Counted from the first letter of the stretch, positions 43,969 through 53,717 are shown. The stretch: DNA of 64,000 nt from CBDCMJ01 sp965218875 (GCA_965218875.1 OZ244707.1:2604001-2668000), one strand, 5' to 3'. A program made the numbers and translations. Notes: a model not told the origin generated them from the letters alone.

Positions 43969-46380
43969 TCAAGGCTTCTTCTCCCCCTCTCCCTCCGTCT
44001 CCCCCTTCGCCATGCGGTAGCCGACGCGAGGCTCCGTGAAGACGTAGGTGGGGTTGTCCGCGTCGTCGCGCAGCTTTCGGCGGAGTCTCTTCACCACGTT
44101 GCGGACCAGCCAGGGTTCGCCAGTCCTTTCCGGCCCCCAGACCGCTTGCAGCAGCTGGTCGTGGGTCAACACCCGTCCGGCAGCCGCCGAGAGTTGGTAG
44201 AGCAATTCGTACTCGGTCGCGGTCACCTGCACCGGACGCCCGGCCAGCGTCACCCGGCGTTCTGCGTAGTCGATGCTCAAGTCTCCCAGCGAGTAGGGTC
44301 CGGGCGGACCGGCCCATTCCGGTGAGGCCCGCTTGCGCAGGGCCGCCCTGATCCTCGCCGCCAGCTCCGTGGGCGAGAAGGGCTTGACCACGTAATCGAC
44401 GGCCCCCATGTCGAAGGCCCTGGCGATTACCTCCTCCCGGCCGTACACCGACAGGAAGATGACCGGCACGTCCGCCGTCTCCAGGATGTCCTTCATCAGG
44501 TCGATCCCATCGCTCCCCGGCAGCATCAGGTCCAACAGGACCAGGGCGGGCTTCTCCTCCAACATGAGGCGCGGCACGTCCTGCGGGTCGCCGGTGACGA
44601 TGGGCGAGTAGCCCGCCTTGGAGAGGGCGTCGCGCACGTACCGGAGCGCCTGCGGGTCGTCGTCCACCGCGAGTATGCGCGCCTGCTCCCGCGACGCCCG
44701 GCGGGAGCGGACGGAGGGCGGAGCGGGTGTGCCCGCGCCTCCGGTCTCTTCACCCTCTGCCACTGGAATCGTGAAGGTGAACCGCGCGCCAAGGCCCGGC
44801 CCGTCGCTCTCGGCCCAGATGCGTCCCCCGTGCGCCTCCACTATCCCCTTGCAGATGGCAAGGCCCAGCCCCGACCCCCCAATGCCGCTCCCCCGGTCCC
44901 CGCCGTCGACGCGGGAGAACTTCCTGAACAGATGCGGCAGGAGGTCCGCCGACAAACCCCTGCCCTCGTCGGCGACGGAGAACGTGACGTGAACGCCATC
45001 CTGTACCGCCGTCACGCGGATGGAGGACCCTTGGGAGTGCCTGGCCGCGTTGGACAGCAGGTTGCCCAGCACCTGGACGATGCGGCGCCGGTCAGCCATG
45101 ACCGGGGGCAGGTCCGGCGGCAGGTCGATGCGTAGATTGCTCCCCTCTCCGCCGCTCAGGAACGCGCTCTTGGCCTCGTCCACCAGGCTTGCCGCGTCCG
45201 AGGGTTCCGGGTTCACCGGCAGCGTGCCCGTCTCGATGCGGGCCACGTCCAGGAGGCCCCCGATGAGGTCGTGCATCCGGTCCGCCTGCGTGTCGATGAT
45301 CCGGAAGAACTGGACGGCCTCGGCGGGGTCCAGGGAGGACGGCGCCCCCAGCACGGTGGCTGCGGAGCCCTTGATGGAGGAGAGCGGCGTCCTCAGCTCA
45401 TGACTCACCATAGCCAGGAACTCGGCCCGCAGCCGCTCCAGCTCCTCCAGCGCCGTCATGTCCTGTAGGGTCACGACGAAGGACTCGACCTCGCCGTCCT
45501 CCGAGCGGATGGGCGTGGCGTTCACCAGCGCGGTGACGCTCCGGCCGTCGGGGGTCTGCATGACGATCTCCTCGGCCCGCACCGTCTCCCCGGCGCTCAG
45601 CAGCTGCGCAAAGGGAAACTCGACCAGGGAGACCTCCCGGCCGTCGGCGCGCCGGACGGTCAGCGTTTCCAGGATCTGCTCCGGGGGGCTGTCCGGCGTC
45701 CGCAGGCTCTGGATGATTCGCACCGCCTCCCGGTTGAAGGACACCGGCGCTCCCGTCCTGGCGTCGAAGACCGCGACGCCCACGGGCGAGGTGTCGATCA
45801 GGGTTTCCAGCCCGGCCCTGGCCCGCTGCTCTTCCCGGTGCCGGCGGGCGTTGGCGATGACCAGCGCCGCCTGGGAGGCGAACATGACCAGCGTCTCCTC
45901 GTCTTCGGGGGTGAACTCCCGGCCCCCCTCCTTCTCCGCGACGTAGAGGTGTCCGGCGAGCTCGCCCCGGTGAATGACCGGCGCGGCCATGAAGGGCACG
46001 ACGGGTCCCACCGCCAGCGGCGGGCGGAACTCGGGCAGGCCCAGCGACCTGACGTGTCCGAGCAGGTCCCGGAGACGGAGCGGTTCCCGGTCGTTGCCCA
46101 GGTACTCGAACAGCCGCATCCCGCCGGGCAGCTCCCAGAGCAGCCGGGCCTCCTCGGCGGTCATCCCGGAGGAGAGGAAGTCCGCTATCCGTCCCGAATC
46201 GTCCAGGAGGGTGATGACGCCGTAGCGGGCTTCGGTCAGCGACCGGGCGGAGTCCAGAACGCCTTGCAGCACCGTGTCGAAGTCGAGGCTCTCGTTGATG
46301 CGCAGGCTGGCCTCGGTCAGCCGGGACAGCCGGTCCCGCAGCTCCGCTATCTCCCGCTCCCGCTCTTCGGACTGGTCCAT
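43969..46380 (-). CDS. Sensor histidine kinase fused to OmpR-type response regulator
   Basis: 803 residues holding a whole two-component pathway. A coiled N-terminus is followed by GAF (about 20-180), then PAS (about 195-315). HisKA has its phospho-acceptor in MVSHELRTPLSSIKGSA. HATPase has NLLSNAARHS, DEGRGLSADLLPHLF and GIGGSGLGLAICKG. A receiver has VDDDPQALR, phospho-Asp in LVLLDLMLPG and Lys in YVVKPFSP. The C-terminus is a winged-helix DNA-binding domain (RPVQVTATEYELLYQLS; NVVKRLRRKLRDD; VGYRMAKGE). No membrane segment, so the signal is sensed in the cytoplasm by GAF/PAS. DNA binding by the same chain makes it a one-protein signal-to-promoter switch. ATG 46380; weak ribosome site GGGAAG. 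Confidence 0.93.
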   Translation of the reverse strand: MDQSEEREREIAELRDRLSRLTEASLRINESLDFDTVLQGVLDSARSLTEARYGVITLLDDSGRIADFLSSGMTAEEARLLWELPGGMRLFEYLGNDREPLRLRDLLGHVRSLGLPEFRPPLAVGPVVPFMAAPVIHRGELAGHLYVAEKEGGREFTPEDEETLVMFASQAALVIANARRHREEQRARAGLETLIDTSPVGVAVFDARTGAPVSFNREAVRIIQSLRTPDSPPEQILETLTVRRADGREVSLVEFPFAQLLSAGETVRAEEIVMQTPDGRSVTALVNATPIRSEDGEVESFVVTLQDMTALEELERLRAEFLAMVSHELRTPLSSIKGSAATVLGAPSSLDPAEAVQFFRIIDTQADRMHDLIGGLLDVARIETGTLPVNPEPSDAASLVDEAKSAFLSGGEGSNLRIDLPPDLPPVMADRRRIVQVLGNLLSNAARHSQGSSIRVTAVQDGVHVTFSVADEGRGLSADLLPHLFRKFSRVDGGDRGSGIGGSGLGLAICKGIVEAHGGRIWAESDGPGLGARFTFTIPVAEGEETGGAGTPAPPSVRSRRASREQARILAVDDDPQALRYVRDALSKAGYSPIVTGDPQDVPRLMLEEKPALVLLDLMLPGSDGIDLMKDILETADVPVIFLSVYGREEVIARAFDMGAVDYVVKPFSPTELAARIRAALRKRASPEWAGPPGPYSLGDLSIDYAERRVTLAGRPVQVTATEYELLYQLSAAAGRVLTHDQLLQAVWGPERTGEPWLVRNVVKRLRRKLRDDADNPTYVFTEPRVGYRMAKGETEGEGEKKP

Positions 46381-47078
46381 CTTCCCGCCCTGACCGGCCC
46401 GCAGCCGCCCGGCGTGAACGCCCGGCCCGCAGCCGATGGAGTTGGGGCCTGCTTCGAGACGCGCCCGGCCCTGCGGGCCTCATCTTATCACTTGCGCTCG
46501 AATTGCTACAATACTGATACAGCAAATGGTTTGAATGATACGTGCGTGATATACGCGCCGTCTATGATTAGGTGGCTTGCCAGTCCAATTGGAGAGATTT
46601 ACTTGGCATTCATCAGGTCAATAGATGCGCCGGATACGGCCAGAGGAGCGCCATGACGAAAGCGATGAGAGCATGGTAACAGGTCAGAGGGGTTCTCCCC
46701 GGTCGGCGGCGGCGCCGATGGGCGGCTTGCCTCTAGGCAAGAGTGTATCCCGTCGCTCCGCCGACGTTCGCCTCGTCACTTCTGACCGGCCGCACAGCGC
46801 GGGAACGCACGTTCTGCCCCCCCCCCGGATTTTCCCTCTCACCTAGTCTCACACCTCCTCCAGTTCCACAGCCGCTTCAGGTTCGTCTCTCACCGCCGGT
46901 CGCCAGGGGGCATTCGTGCGTCCGGCGATTGGCCCGTCGGCGCCCAGCTTCCTCTGTCAAAACGCTCCGCTCAGGAGTAGTGGCATGAGGAAGAGCGCAA
47001 GCTACACCCTGCCAGCCGTCGACGAGGGCAAGGCCGCCAAGGCGCGGGTGAGCTTCACCCACGACGGGGTGAATGCCT

Positions 47079-47148
47079 GGTTCCGTTTGCTTTCGGCGTA
47101 CGGGCTATCTATCCGTAGGCACACCGTACGCCGAAAGCAAACGGAACC
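47079..47148. repeat. R3 palindromic repeat, perfect copy
   Basis: A perfect 25-bp inverted repeat beginning GGTTCCGTTTGCTTTCGGCG (47079-47103 and 47124-47148) around a 20-nt loop. The best preserved member of the family. Confidence 0.8.
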
Positions 47149-47149
47149 C

Positions 47150-47690
47150 CCCAAAGCCTAGGGCCTTGGATTCCTCGGCGCGAGGCGTCCGCGGAATGAC
47201 CCAACACCCCCTGCCTCCGTCGTGGCGCCCCCGGGCCGGGGGCGGCGTCATTCCGTGGGGGCGCAGCGACGAGGAATCTCAAGCGGTTATGCGTCATCGG
47301 TAGGGGGCGAAAGATTTTTCGCCCCTACGTGGGGTTCTGCGCGTATGGGCTAGGCTCCCACCGTGCTGCGATGGAGCAACCACCCCAAAGCCCAGGGCCT
47401 TGGATTCCTCGGGCACCAACCCACCCTGTCATTCCGTGGGAGCATACCAACCCACCCTGTCATTCCGCGGGAGCGCAGCGACGAGGAATCTCCAGCGGTC
47501 ATGCGTCATCGGTAGGGGCGAAAAATCTTTCGCCCCCACGTGGGCTCCTGCGCGTATGGGCTAGGCTCCCACCGTGCTGCGATGGAGCAACCACCCCAAA
47601 GCCTAGGGCCTTGGATTCCTCGGCGCGAGGCGCCCGCGGAATGACCCAACACCCCCTGCCTCCGTCGTGGCGCCCCGGGGGCCGGGAAGG
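47150..47690. repeat. R5 tandem intergenic repeats
   Basis: Block A (AGGGCCTTGGATTCCTCGG...) occurs at 47150-47240 and 47594-47686; block B (GCGCAGCGACGAGGAATCTC..., with a hairpin GGGCGAAA/TTTCGCCC) at 47251-47401 and 47463-47621, offset about 212 bp. Related single copies: 49010-49040 (inverse) and 48783-48832. Confidence 0.65.
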
Positions 47691-47694
47691 CGGG

Positions 47695-48528
47695 TTACGG
47701 CTTGCCCGCCACGGCCTCCCCAAAAGCAAGGGCCACAAATGCTCCCGGATGGTCCCTCCACCGGTCGTAGGCGTTGCGTATGGTGTCGCAGAGCTCCCGG
47801 GTTGAGGCCCCGTACTTTATCGCCGCCTCCACGATCTCCGGCGAGAGGAACCACTTGTTGGCAAACTCGTAGATGAACGCCATGTCGGCGGGGGTGCTGT
47901 AGATGTCGAAAGACCCGGTCACCCTGATGTTGGTGAACCCCGCCTGTACAAAATGGCCCTTCAGCTCCCGGCCCATCTGCGGATGGCCGTCGTCGGCTGC
48001 CAGAAGGTCCTCAAACATGTCCCAGGCCTTTCTGATGACGCCAAAGTCCGGGTACGTGAAGCTTGACTCGCTTATCATCTCTCGGCAGCCAATGATCCCG
48101 CCGGGCTTCAACACCCGCTTGACCTCGGAGAGCACGGCGGCGGTGTCCGGAACGTGCATGAGGACGTTGTGGCAGTGGGCGGCGTCGAAGAAGCCGTCCT
48201 CGAAAGAAAGGTCCGTCACGTCGCCAACGTGGAATATCGCGTTGCCCTGTCCATTCGCCTCGGCGACGGACCTTGCCATGTCGATCTGCGACTCTTCCAT
48301 GTCCACGCCGTGCAGCTCGCCGGGCGCAACGGCCTTGGCCAGCCCCACGGATATAGTGCCAAGCCCGCAGCCGAAGTCGAGAATGCGAAAGCCGGGCCGG
48401 AGATGCGGGAGCAGATAGGAGGCGCTGGACTCAGCGGTGCATCGCCGGAGCGACTGTAGCATCTCGTTGCTGAAGCCCATCGTGTAGTCGGGGGTCGTCG
48501 ATGGCTGATGACTCTGCTGGGTGCTCAC
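47695..48528 (-). CDS. Class I SAM-dependent methyltransferase
   Basis: 277 residues from GTG 48528, which has AAGGAG a few nt upstream; a further upstream ATG at 48582 has no ribosome site. SAM-binding motif I is ILDFGCGLGTISVGLA, motif II GELHGVDMEESQIDMARS, then DVTDLSFEDGFFDAAHCHNV and RVLKPGGIIGCREM. Related proteins include UbiE/arsenite-type methylases, but the C-terminal part (FANKWFLSPEIVEAAIKYGA) gives no substrate. Intact and monocistronic. Confidence 0.85.
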   Translation of the reverse strand: MSTQQSHQPSTTPDYTMGFSNEMLQSLRRCTAESSASYLLPHLRPGFRILDFGCGLGTISVGLAKAVAPGELHGVDMEESQIDMARSVAEANGQGNAIFHVGDVTDLSFEDGFFDAAHCHNVLMHVPDTAAVLSEVKRVLKPGGIIGCREMISESSFTYPDFGVIRKAWDMFEDLLAADDGHPQMGRELKGHFVQAGFTNIRVTGSFDIYSTPADMAFIYEFANKWFLSPEIVEAAIKYGASTRELCDTIRNAYDRWRDHPGAFVALAFGEAVAGKP

Positions 48529-49339
48529 TACGCTCCTTATCAAACTGACTGGAGATGGCCTTGCGGCATGGGATACTACCACAAACCTATGGGGATGTCT
48601 CGCTTACGCGCCAGAGACGCGGCACGCCTGAGTCGTGTCGGTCGCGGGATGACGGATGTCCCGCTTACGCGCGGGAGACGCCGCCTGTCAGAAATACGTG
48701 TAAGCGGCCGCCTTGGCTCTCCCGCTTACGCCCAGGGTCTTTTAGTTGTCACCCTGGTCTTTTGGTTGTCGCCCTGAACGAAGTGAAGGGTCTCTCCGCC
48801 GCAGCCGAGATTTTTCGCTACGCTCAGAATGACCATGGCCTTGCGGAGGCCAAATAAGGGCGATGAAAATGGGGAAGCGCCCAGCGGGCCATCACCAACG
48901 GCCGGGGCTTCCAGCTACGCATTTTAGGAAAGGTCTGAATTAGGCCGCAAACGTCTCGCTTTCAGATACGGCTGCGGGCGAATTTCCCGCGTTATTCAGA
49001 GCTTCCTTCGATTCCTCGTCGCTGCGGTCCAGCGGAATGACAGGGTGCAGCGCTCGGTGGGAATTACAGGGTGGGGCGTGGGGCGGCTGCTAGCTCCTCC
49101 CAGTCATGCCCGGGCCTCGTCCTCCGTCCATTTTCATGGTATGACAAGGTTTAGGGGCCGGCAATTGCAATGACCCTGCGCTTACGCCCGCCAAGCTGGA
49201 CAAAATCAAGGACCTTCTTGATTACGTTTAGCTTGTCCCCCTGGACGCGGGCCATGGGTTTGCGAAACCTTGCCTGTCCTAAAGCCAACCGTTAATCTCA
49301 GTTCCCGTGGGCCAACAAGCTTAAGGCCAATGCTCCCTG
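48529..49339. other. Intergenic region with short repeats
   Basis: CGCTTACGC recurs at 48601, 48662 and 48723 (period 61). A 21-bp unit with GTCTTTTRGTTGTC is repeated twice at about 48735-48775. R5-like sequences lie at 48783-48832 and 49010-49040. R1 copy 4 is at 49186. No gene seen. Confidence 0.4.
49186..49219. repeat. R1 repeat, IS3-like end (copy 4)
   Basis: GCCCGCCAAGCTGGACAAAA then TCAAGGACCTTCTT. Unlike the other copies it is followed, 130 bp on, by a remnant of an IS3 orfA, supporting the view that R1 is an IS3 terminus. Confidence 0.65.
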
Positions 49340-49488
49340 CCGCAAGATGGCCATCAGAGAGCAGACCCTCCACCCCTGGAAGAAGAGGTCCCGGGGATTG
49401 GAGGCGGCCCAGGGGAGGAGGCTGCGGGTCCTGAAGGAGGAGAACAGGAAGCTGAAGCAATTGATGGCCGACCCAAAAACCTACCTTG
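49340..49488 (+). pseudogene. IS3-family OrfA remnant
   Basis: The frame reads IREQTLHPWKKRSRGLEAAQ then RRLRVLKEENRKLKQLMAD, the end of the OrfA helix-turn-helix and its leucine zipper. No OrfB follows; sequence runs into the ribosome site of the amidase gene. Confidence 0.7.
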
Positions 49489-49500
49489 TGCAGGAGTGCC

Positions 49501-50907
49501 ATGAGTGAAGAGATCTACTACGCGCCCGCTACGGAGTTGGCGGCGAAGATACGCCGGAAGGTCCTATCCCCGGTGGAGGTAGTCCAAGCCCACTTGGACC
49601 GCATCGAGCAAATCAACCCCAGGCTGAACGCCATCGTTTTCTTCACCGACGACCCGCTGGAGCGGGCCAAGGAAGCGGAGGCAGCGGTAATGCGAGGCGA
49701 CGACCTCGGCCCCTTCCATGGCGTGCCCTACACACTCAAGGACTGCATCGAAACGGCGGGGATGCGAATGTCCCTGGGATCGAAGATTTACGACGGCTAC
49801 GTGTCCCGGCAGGACGCGGAGGTCTACACCCGCCTGAAGGCGGCTGGTGGCATTCTGCTGGGCAAGACCAACATGCCGGAGTTCGCCCTGTGGTGGGAGA
49901 CGGACAACCAGGTCTTCGGGAAAACCCGCAATCCCTGGAACTTGGACCGGACGCCCGGAGGCTCCAGCGGCGGGGAGGTAGCCGCCATCGCCGCGGGTCT
50001 TTCGCCCTTCGGCTTGGGAACGGACCTCGGCGGGTCCATCCGGGCGCCTGCCAGCCTGTGCGGCGTCGTGGGCATCAAACCCACCCTGGGCCGCATTCCC
50101 TACACCGGCATTCAACCTCAAACCCTCCTCCGGGCCATCCACGTGGGGCCGATTGCCCGCACCGTGGGTGACGTGGCCCTGGGCATGTCCATCCTGGCGG
50201 GCGCCGACGGCGTCGACCTGTACACTCCGCCGGTGCCGGCGCCGGACTATGCGCCCTTGGACGCTGACCTGAGCCGGCTGAAGGTGGGATGGAGTCCCAG
50301 TACCGGGGTGCCGGTGGAGCCGGAGGTCCAGCGGTCGGTGGCCGAGGCCGCAGCGGCCATGGGCCAGCTTGGCATGAACGTCGAGCCGGTGGAAATACCG
50401 GCGTTGACCGAGAAGAACGCGTCGGCCATTTCTACGATCATCTTTACAATGGAAGCCAGGCGCTACTCTGCGCCCACGGTAGCCGGAAGGGAATCGGAGC
50501 TGACGCCGCTGTTCCGGGCCCGTTACGTGGACGGCAATACCTTCACCCTGGACGAGTACCTGAACGCCTCCAAGGAATGGGAGCAACTGCGTCAGGCGGT
50601 CAAGGAATACTTCACCCGCTACGATATTTTCCTGTGCCCCACAGTGCCTATGCCGGCCTTCCCCCACGGGCAAAGCGAGTTCCACATCGAAGGCCGCACC
50701 CTGGCGGGCAGGCACACCTTGCGTATCACCCTGCCTTGGGACCTGACCGGCTCCCCGGCCATTTCCGTGCCCTTCGGTTTCAGTTCAGACGGGCTGCCGA
50801 TAGGCGTCCAAGTTGTAGGCCGTCATTTCGACGAGCTGACGCTGCTGCAAGTAGCCCGGGGGCTGGAAGACAGCCGACCCCAGACCTTGCGCCCGCCCGT
50901 GGGCTGA
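49501..50907 (+). CDS. Amidase-signature family hydrolase
   Basis: 468 residues from ATG 49501 with AGGAG 4 nt upstream. The Ser-cisSer-Lys triad is visible: Lys in VPYTLKDCIETAG, cis-Ser in TPGGSSGGEVAAIAAG and the nucleophile in TDLGGSIRAPASLCG. Length and the C-terminal PWDLTGSPAISVPFGF match the GatA/amidase family, which hydrolyses amides. There is no gatB/gatC nearby, so a catabolic amidase is more likely than tRNA amidotransferase. It may be driven by sequence within the IS3 remnant just upstream. Confidence 0.92.
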   Translation: MSEEIYYAPATELAAKIRRKVLSPVEVVQAHLDRIEQINPRLNAIVFFTDDPLERAKEAEAAVMRGDDLGPFHGVPYTLKDCIETAGMRMSLGSKIYDGYVSRQDAEVYTRLKAAGGILLGKTNMPEFALWWETDNQVFGKTRNPWNLDRTPGGSSGGEVAAIAAGLSPFGLGTDLGGSIRAPASLCGVVGIKPTLGRIPYTGIQPQTLLRAIHVGPIARTVGDVALGMSILAGADGVDLYTPPVPAPDYAPLDADLSRLKVGWSPSTGVPVEPEVQRSVAEAAAAMGQLGMNVEPVEIPALTEKNASAISTIIFTMEARRYSAPTVAGRESELTPLFRARYVDGNTFTLDEYLNASKEWEQLRQAVKEYFTRYDIFLCPTVPMPAFPHGQSEFHIEGRTLAGRHTLRITLPWDLTGSPAISVPFGFSSDGLPIGVQVVGRHFDELTLLQVARGLEDSRPQTLRPPVG

Positions 50908-50933
50908 AGGTTGAGAGTATGGATATTTCGCTA

Positions 50934-51275
50934 TCATCGGGAAGTACGCGTGGGTACGCCGGGGGGCATTACCAGCCCCCGGAAGGTATGCTGGGCCTGA
51001 GCAACCAGCAGCCGCTCGCCCCGCCAGTCCGGGAAAGCGGAAAGCGCGGCGTGGGCCGGGCCCGCCACGAAATCAAACTCCCCGCCCCGCAACCCCGCCA
51101 TGGCGCGGCAGACCGGGAAGGCCTGCTCCAGGCTGGCATCCAGTCCCTCTGCCCGGAAATACCCCAACTCGACCGCGGCGACGGCCGGGAAATAGGAATT
51201 CTCGACGAGGTTGGGCGCTGGGCTGCGCAATTCTTTCCTCCGGAAGGTCGGCTCAGGGCCAGGCTCGAGTCTCAT
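50934..51275 (-). pseudogene. NMT1/SsuA-type substrate-binding protein, N-terminal fragment
   Basis: Reads NLVENSYFPAVAAVELGYFR, AEGLDASLEQAFPVCRAMAG, LRGGEFDFVAGPAHAALSAF: the first lobe of periplasmic binding proteins of the NMT1/THI5-like type. About 200 residues of the second lobe are missing; a stop comes at 50934. No signal peptide. Likely a remnant left when the amidase region was rearranged. Confidence 0.65.
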
Positions 51276-51383
51276 ACCGCTACCGGTTGGCCGGTTCACC
51301 TCGCGGGCCCATTGAAGTATCATCACCAGTGCAAAAAAACTATCATTGCCGCCGAATCCGGACAAACGTATTGGAGGCCCCGA

Positions 51384-51778
51384 ATGGGATACCGGATCAA
51401 CCACGTTCACATCAGGTCTTCCGACCCTCACAGGTCGGCTGACTGGTACGGGAAGCACTTTGGCGCCAAACTGCTGTTCGCCAGGGAAGTGATGCCCAAC
51501 ACGGTCACCATCAGCATGGAGGTCGACGGGCCGGTCCGCCTGAACATCTCGTCCAAGCCCCGGGCTCTTCAGACCAACGAAGCGTTGCGGAGCTCAACCG
51601 GCTGGGGCTGGAGCACTTCGGCTTCGACGTCGACGATTTGGAATCGGAGTTGGCCCGCTTGGAACAGGACGGCGTGCGGGTGGTGCTGCCTCTCACCGAA
51701 GTCTCCACCGGGACCCGGTTGGCATACATCGAAGGGCCCGACGACGTACTCATCGAGCTGGTGCAGCCAGCCAGATAA
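51384..51778 (+). pseudogene. VOC-family (glyoxalase-like) protein, frameshifted
   Basis: Starts MGYRINHVHIRSSDPHRSAD WYGKHFGAKLLF in one frame. From about 51590 the family continues one frame over as ELNRLGLEHFGFDVDDLESE, LARLEQDGVRVVLPLTEV, YIEGPDDVLIELVQPAR and a stop at 51778. The paired beta-alpha-beta-beta-beta units and metal ligands (His in NHVHI, Glu in GPDDVLIELV) are those of VOC dioxygenase/glyoxalase proteins. About 131 residues if the frame is repaired. Confidence 0.75.
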
Positions 51779-51841
51779 CCCCGGACCGTCCCAACAATCG
51801 GGCCCCCGAAAATTCGGCACCCGAGGGACCACGGGGGGACC

Positions 51842-52270
51842 ATGGCCGACACACCGCTGCGCTACCAGACCATCACCGAAACTGGGCCGGTTCCACCACA
51901 GCAGCCAGGCTCTGCTGCAGCCCCCCGGCCGGCGACACCGGCGGTTCCATCAGGGTCCCCCCTGCCGCCGAGGGTATCATCGGAATCAAGCCTACCCGGG
52001 GCCAGGTGAGCCGTCACGGCGTCTTGGCCCTGCCGGAATCACGACCACCCGGGGCCGGTGACCCGGAGCGCCGCCAGCTACACCCGGCTGGTCTGCAACG
52101 GCATTCTGGAGGGAATCTTGGGGGACATCGAAGTGCTGGCCTGTCCGTCAATGACCACCGCCTCGTTCCCGGTGGCCCCCGAGGAATCGTACGGTCCCAT
52201 AGAGCAGGAGACATGGACCTGGGGACGGTGCATGATACCCTACGATTTCAGCGGCGCGCCGACCACATGG
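51842..52270 (+). pseudogene. Amidase remnant
   Basis: Two separated pieces: TGGSIRVPPAAEGIIGIKPT and RGQVSRHGVLALPES (51941-52040), then the C-terminal part GILEGILGDIEVLACPSMTT and CMIPYDFSGAPT (52080-52270). They match the catalytic-Ser segment and the C-terminal segment of amidase-signature proteins, with the middle deleted. Second, decayed amidase of the region. Confidence 0.65.
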
Positions 52271-52421
52271 CTGCCCCGCGGATCGAACGACGAGGGCCTT
52301 GCCCACGGACACTCAGTTAGTCGGCCGACGCGCGGATGAACCGCTTCTGTGCCAGGTTGGTGACGCCTATGGAAAAAACAGCCGGTTGGCGGATCCTCCG
52401 GCCCAACGTGCAGCCCTCGCC

Positions 52422-53717
52422 CTAGGTGCTCCCCACCCAATCAGCCTCCCGCTCCCCGATCATGATAGCGGTGGCGTTCGTGTTGGCGCGGACCACGTGC
52501 GGCATAACTGAAGAGTCGGCCACCCATAGGCCGTGGATCCCTTTGACCCGGCACTCTTGGTCGACTACTGCCCAGGGGTCAGTGTCCGGGCCGATCTTGC
52601 AGGTCCCTGAGACGTGGCGCGTGGTCCCCACCGTCTCTCTGATCCACTGGTTCGGCGATACTGGCGGAGCGCTCTGGCGCCATCTCGCCGGTCATAATAT
52701 TGAATACGCCCACGCAGTGAAGCATGGCGTCGTTGGGGTAGGAGGGAGGCTCCGAGGTAAGGCGAAGCGCCCCGGCGTTGGCGTCAAGACTGACGTGGTC
52801 GTTCACGCGGAAGGTTACGGTTCCTACGGGGTGGTTGAACAGGTTGTGGCCCACCCCCGGCGATTCATGCAACACCGGGACCCCGAACTCTTCTAACTGG
52901 TCCCGGGGCCCGACCCCTGAAGCATGAGGATATGGGGGGATTTCAACGCCCCGGCGCTCAATACCACCCTCTCGGCTTCCACCCGGAAAATCTGCCCGCC
53001 GCTCTTGGCCTCTACTCCGACGGTCCTGCCATCCTCGATGAGCACCCTCCGCGCAAAGACGTCGCCCTTGACCGTGAGGTTCAGGCGGTGGCGCATGGGG
53101 TGGAGGCGGGTCAGGGCAGTGCTCATCCGAACGCCATCGGTGTTGTTCATGGGAATGGAGCGGACTCCGAAGGAGTCCGGCCCATTGAAGTCTTTGGTAG
53201 CCGGGTAGCCGGCCTCGTGGCAGGCGGCATGGAAAGCGCGCCGAATGTCCGGCCACGGCTCGTTTTCGCGGCGTACGACGGCGATGGGCCCCCCAGTGCC
53301 GTGGAAGTCGTCCCTGATGTCCAAGTCGGTCTCGGCACGGCGGTAATAGGCCAGCACCTTTAGGTAACTCCACTCGTCGTTGCCGAGGGACGACTAGCTG
53401 CCGAAGTCTTCCGGTAGTCCCCTCAGGAACAACTGGCCGTTGGTGGAACCGGAACCGCCGATGATCTTGCTTTGAGGTATGTTGATCTCAGCTTGCCGGT
53501 CGCTGATGATGCCCCTTAGGCACCAAGAAATGGGTGAGCCGATGGCCTCGCCGACTCTGGAATGGCCGTTTCGCACCGCCTCGGGCAGGAATTCCGGGTC
53601 CGGATAGTCCGTGCCCGCTTCCAGCAACAAGACCGATCGCTTGGCGTCTTCGGCCAGCCTTCCGGCGACCACGGAGCCGGCCGAACCGCTGCCGACAACA
53701 ACTACGTCATATTTCAT
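52422..53717 (-). pseudogene. GMC-family oxidoreductase, decayed
   Basis: Begins MKYDVVVVGSGSAGSVVAGR with the FAD dinucleotide motif GSGSAGSVVAGRLAED, then IIGGSGSTNGQLFLRG. TAG at 53394-53396 interrupts; the same frame continues SSLGNDEWSYLKVLAYYRRA to HILMLQGSGP. A frameshift near 52905 leads to GPRDQLEEFGVPVLHESPGV, another near 52640 to TTRHVSGTCKIGPDTDPWAV and VVRANTNATAIMIGEREADW, the GMC C-terminus. Part of the substrate domain is deleted. Choline-dehydrogenase-like flavoprotein, not functional. Confidence 0.8.

Larger units (their letters stand above)
46381..47694. other. Long intergenic region with R3 and R5 repeats
   Basis: No convincing gene in 1.3 kb. 46381-47078 has no structure I recognise, apart from a run of nine C at 46809-46817. 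From 47079 it holds a perfect palindrome (R3) and then the tandem R5 repeats. Confidence 0.45.

Noticed and set aside
45398..46525. 375-codon minus-strand ORF in another frame of the sensor kinase
   Set aside because: Gly/Arg/Ala/Pro-rich low-complexity translation, while the real frame shows GAF, PAS and HisKA motifs.
48598..48780. Short repeats (CGCTTACGC with period 61; a 21-bp unit repeated twice) as a CRISPR array
   Set aside because: Too few units, repeat length about 9-21 bp with uneven spacing, and no cas genes in the window.
49564..50715. 383-codon minus-strand ORF opposite the amidase
   Set aside because: Shadow of the amidase codons; no ribosome site and no recognisable domain.
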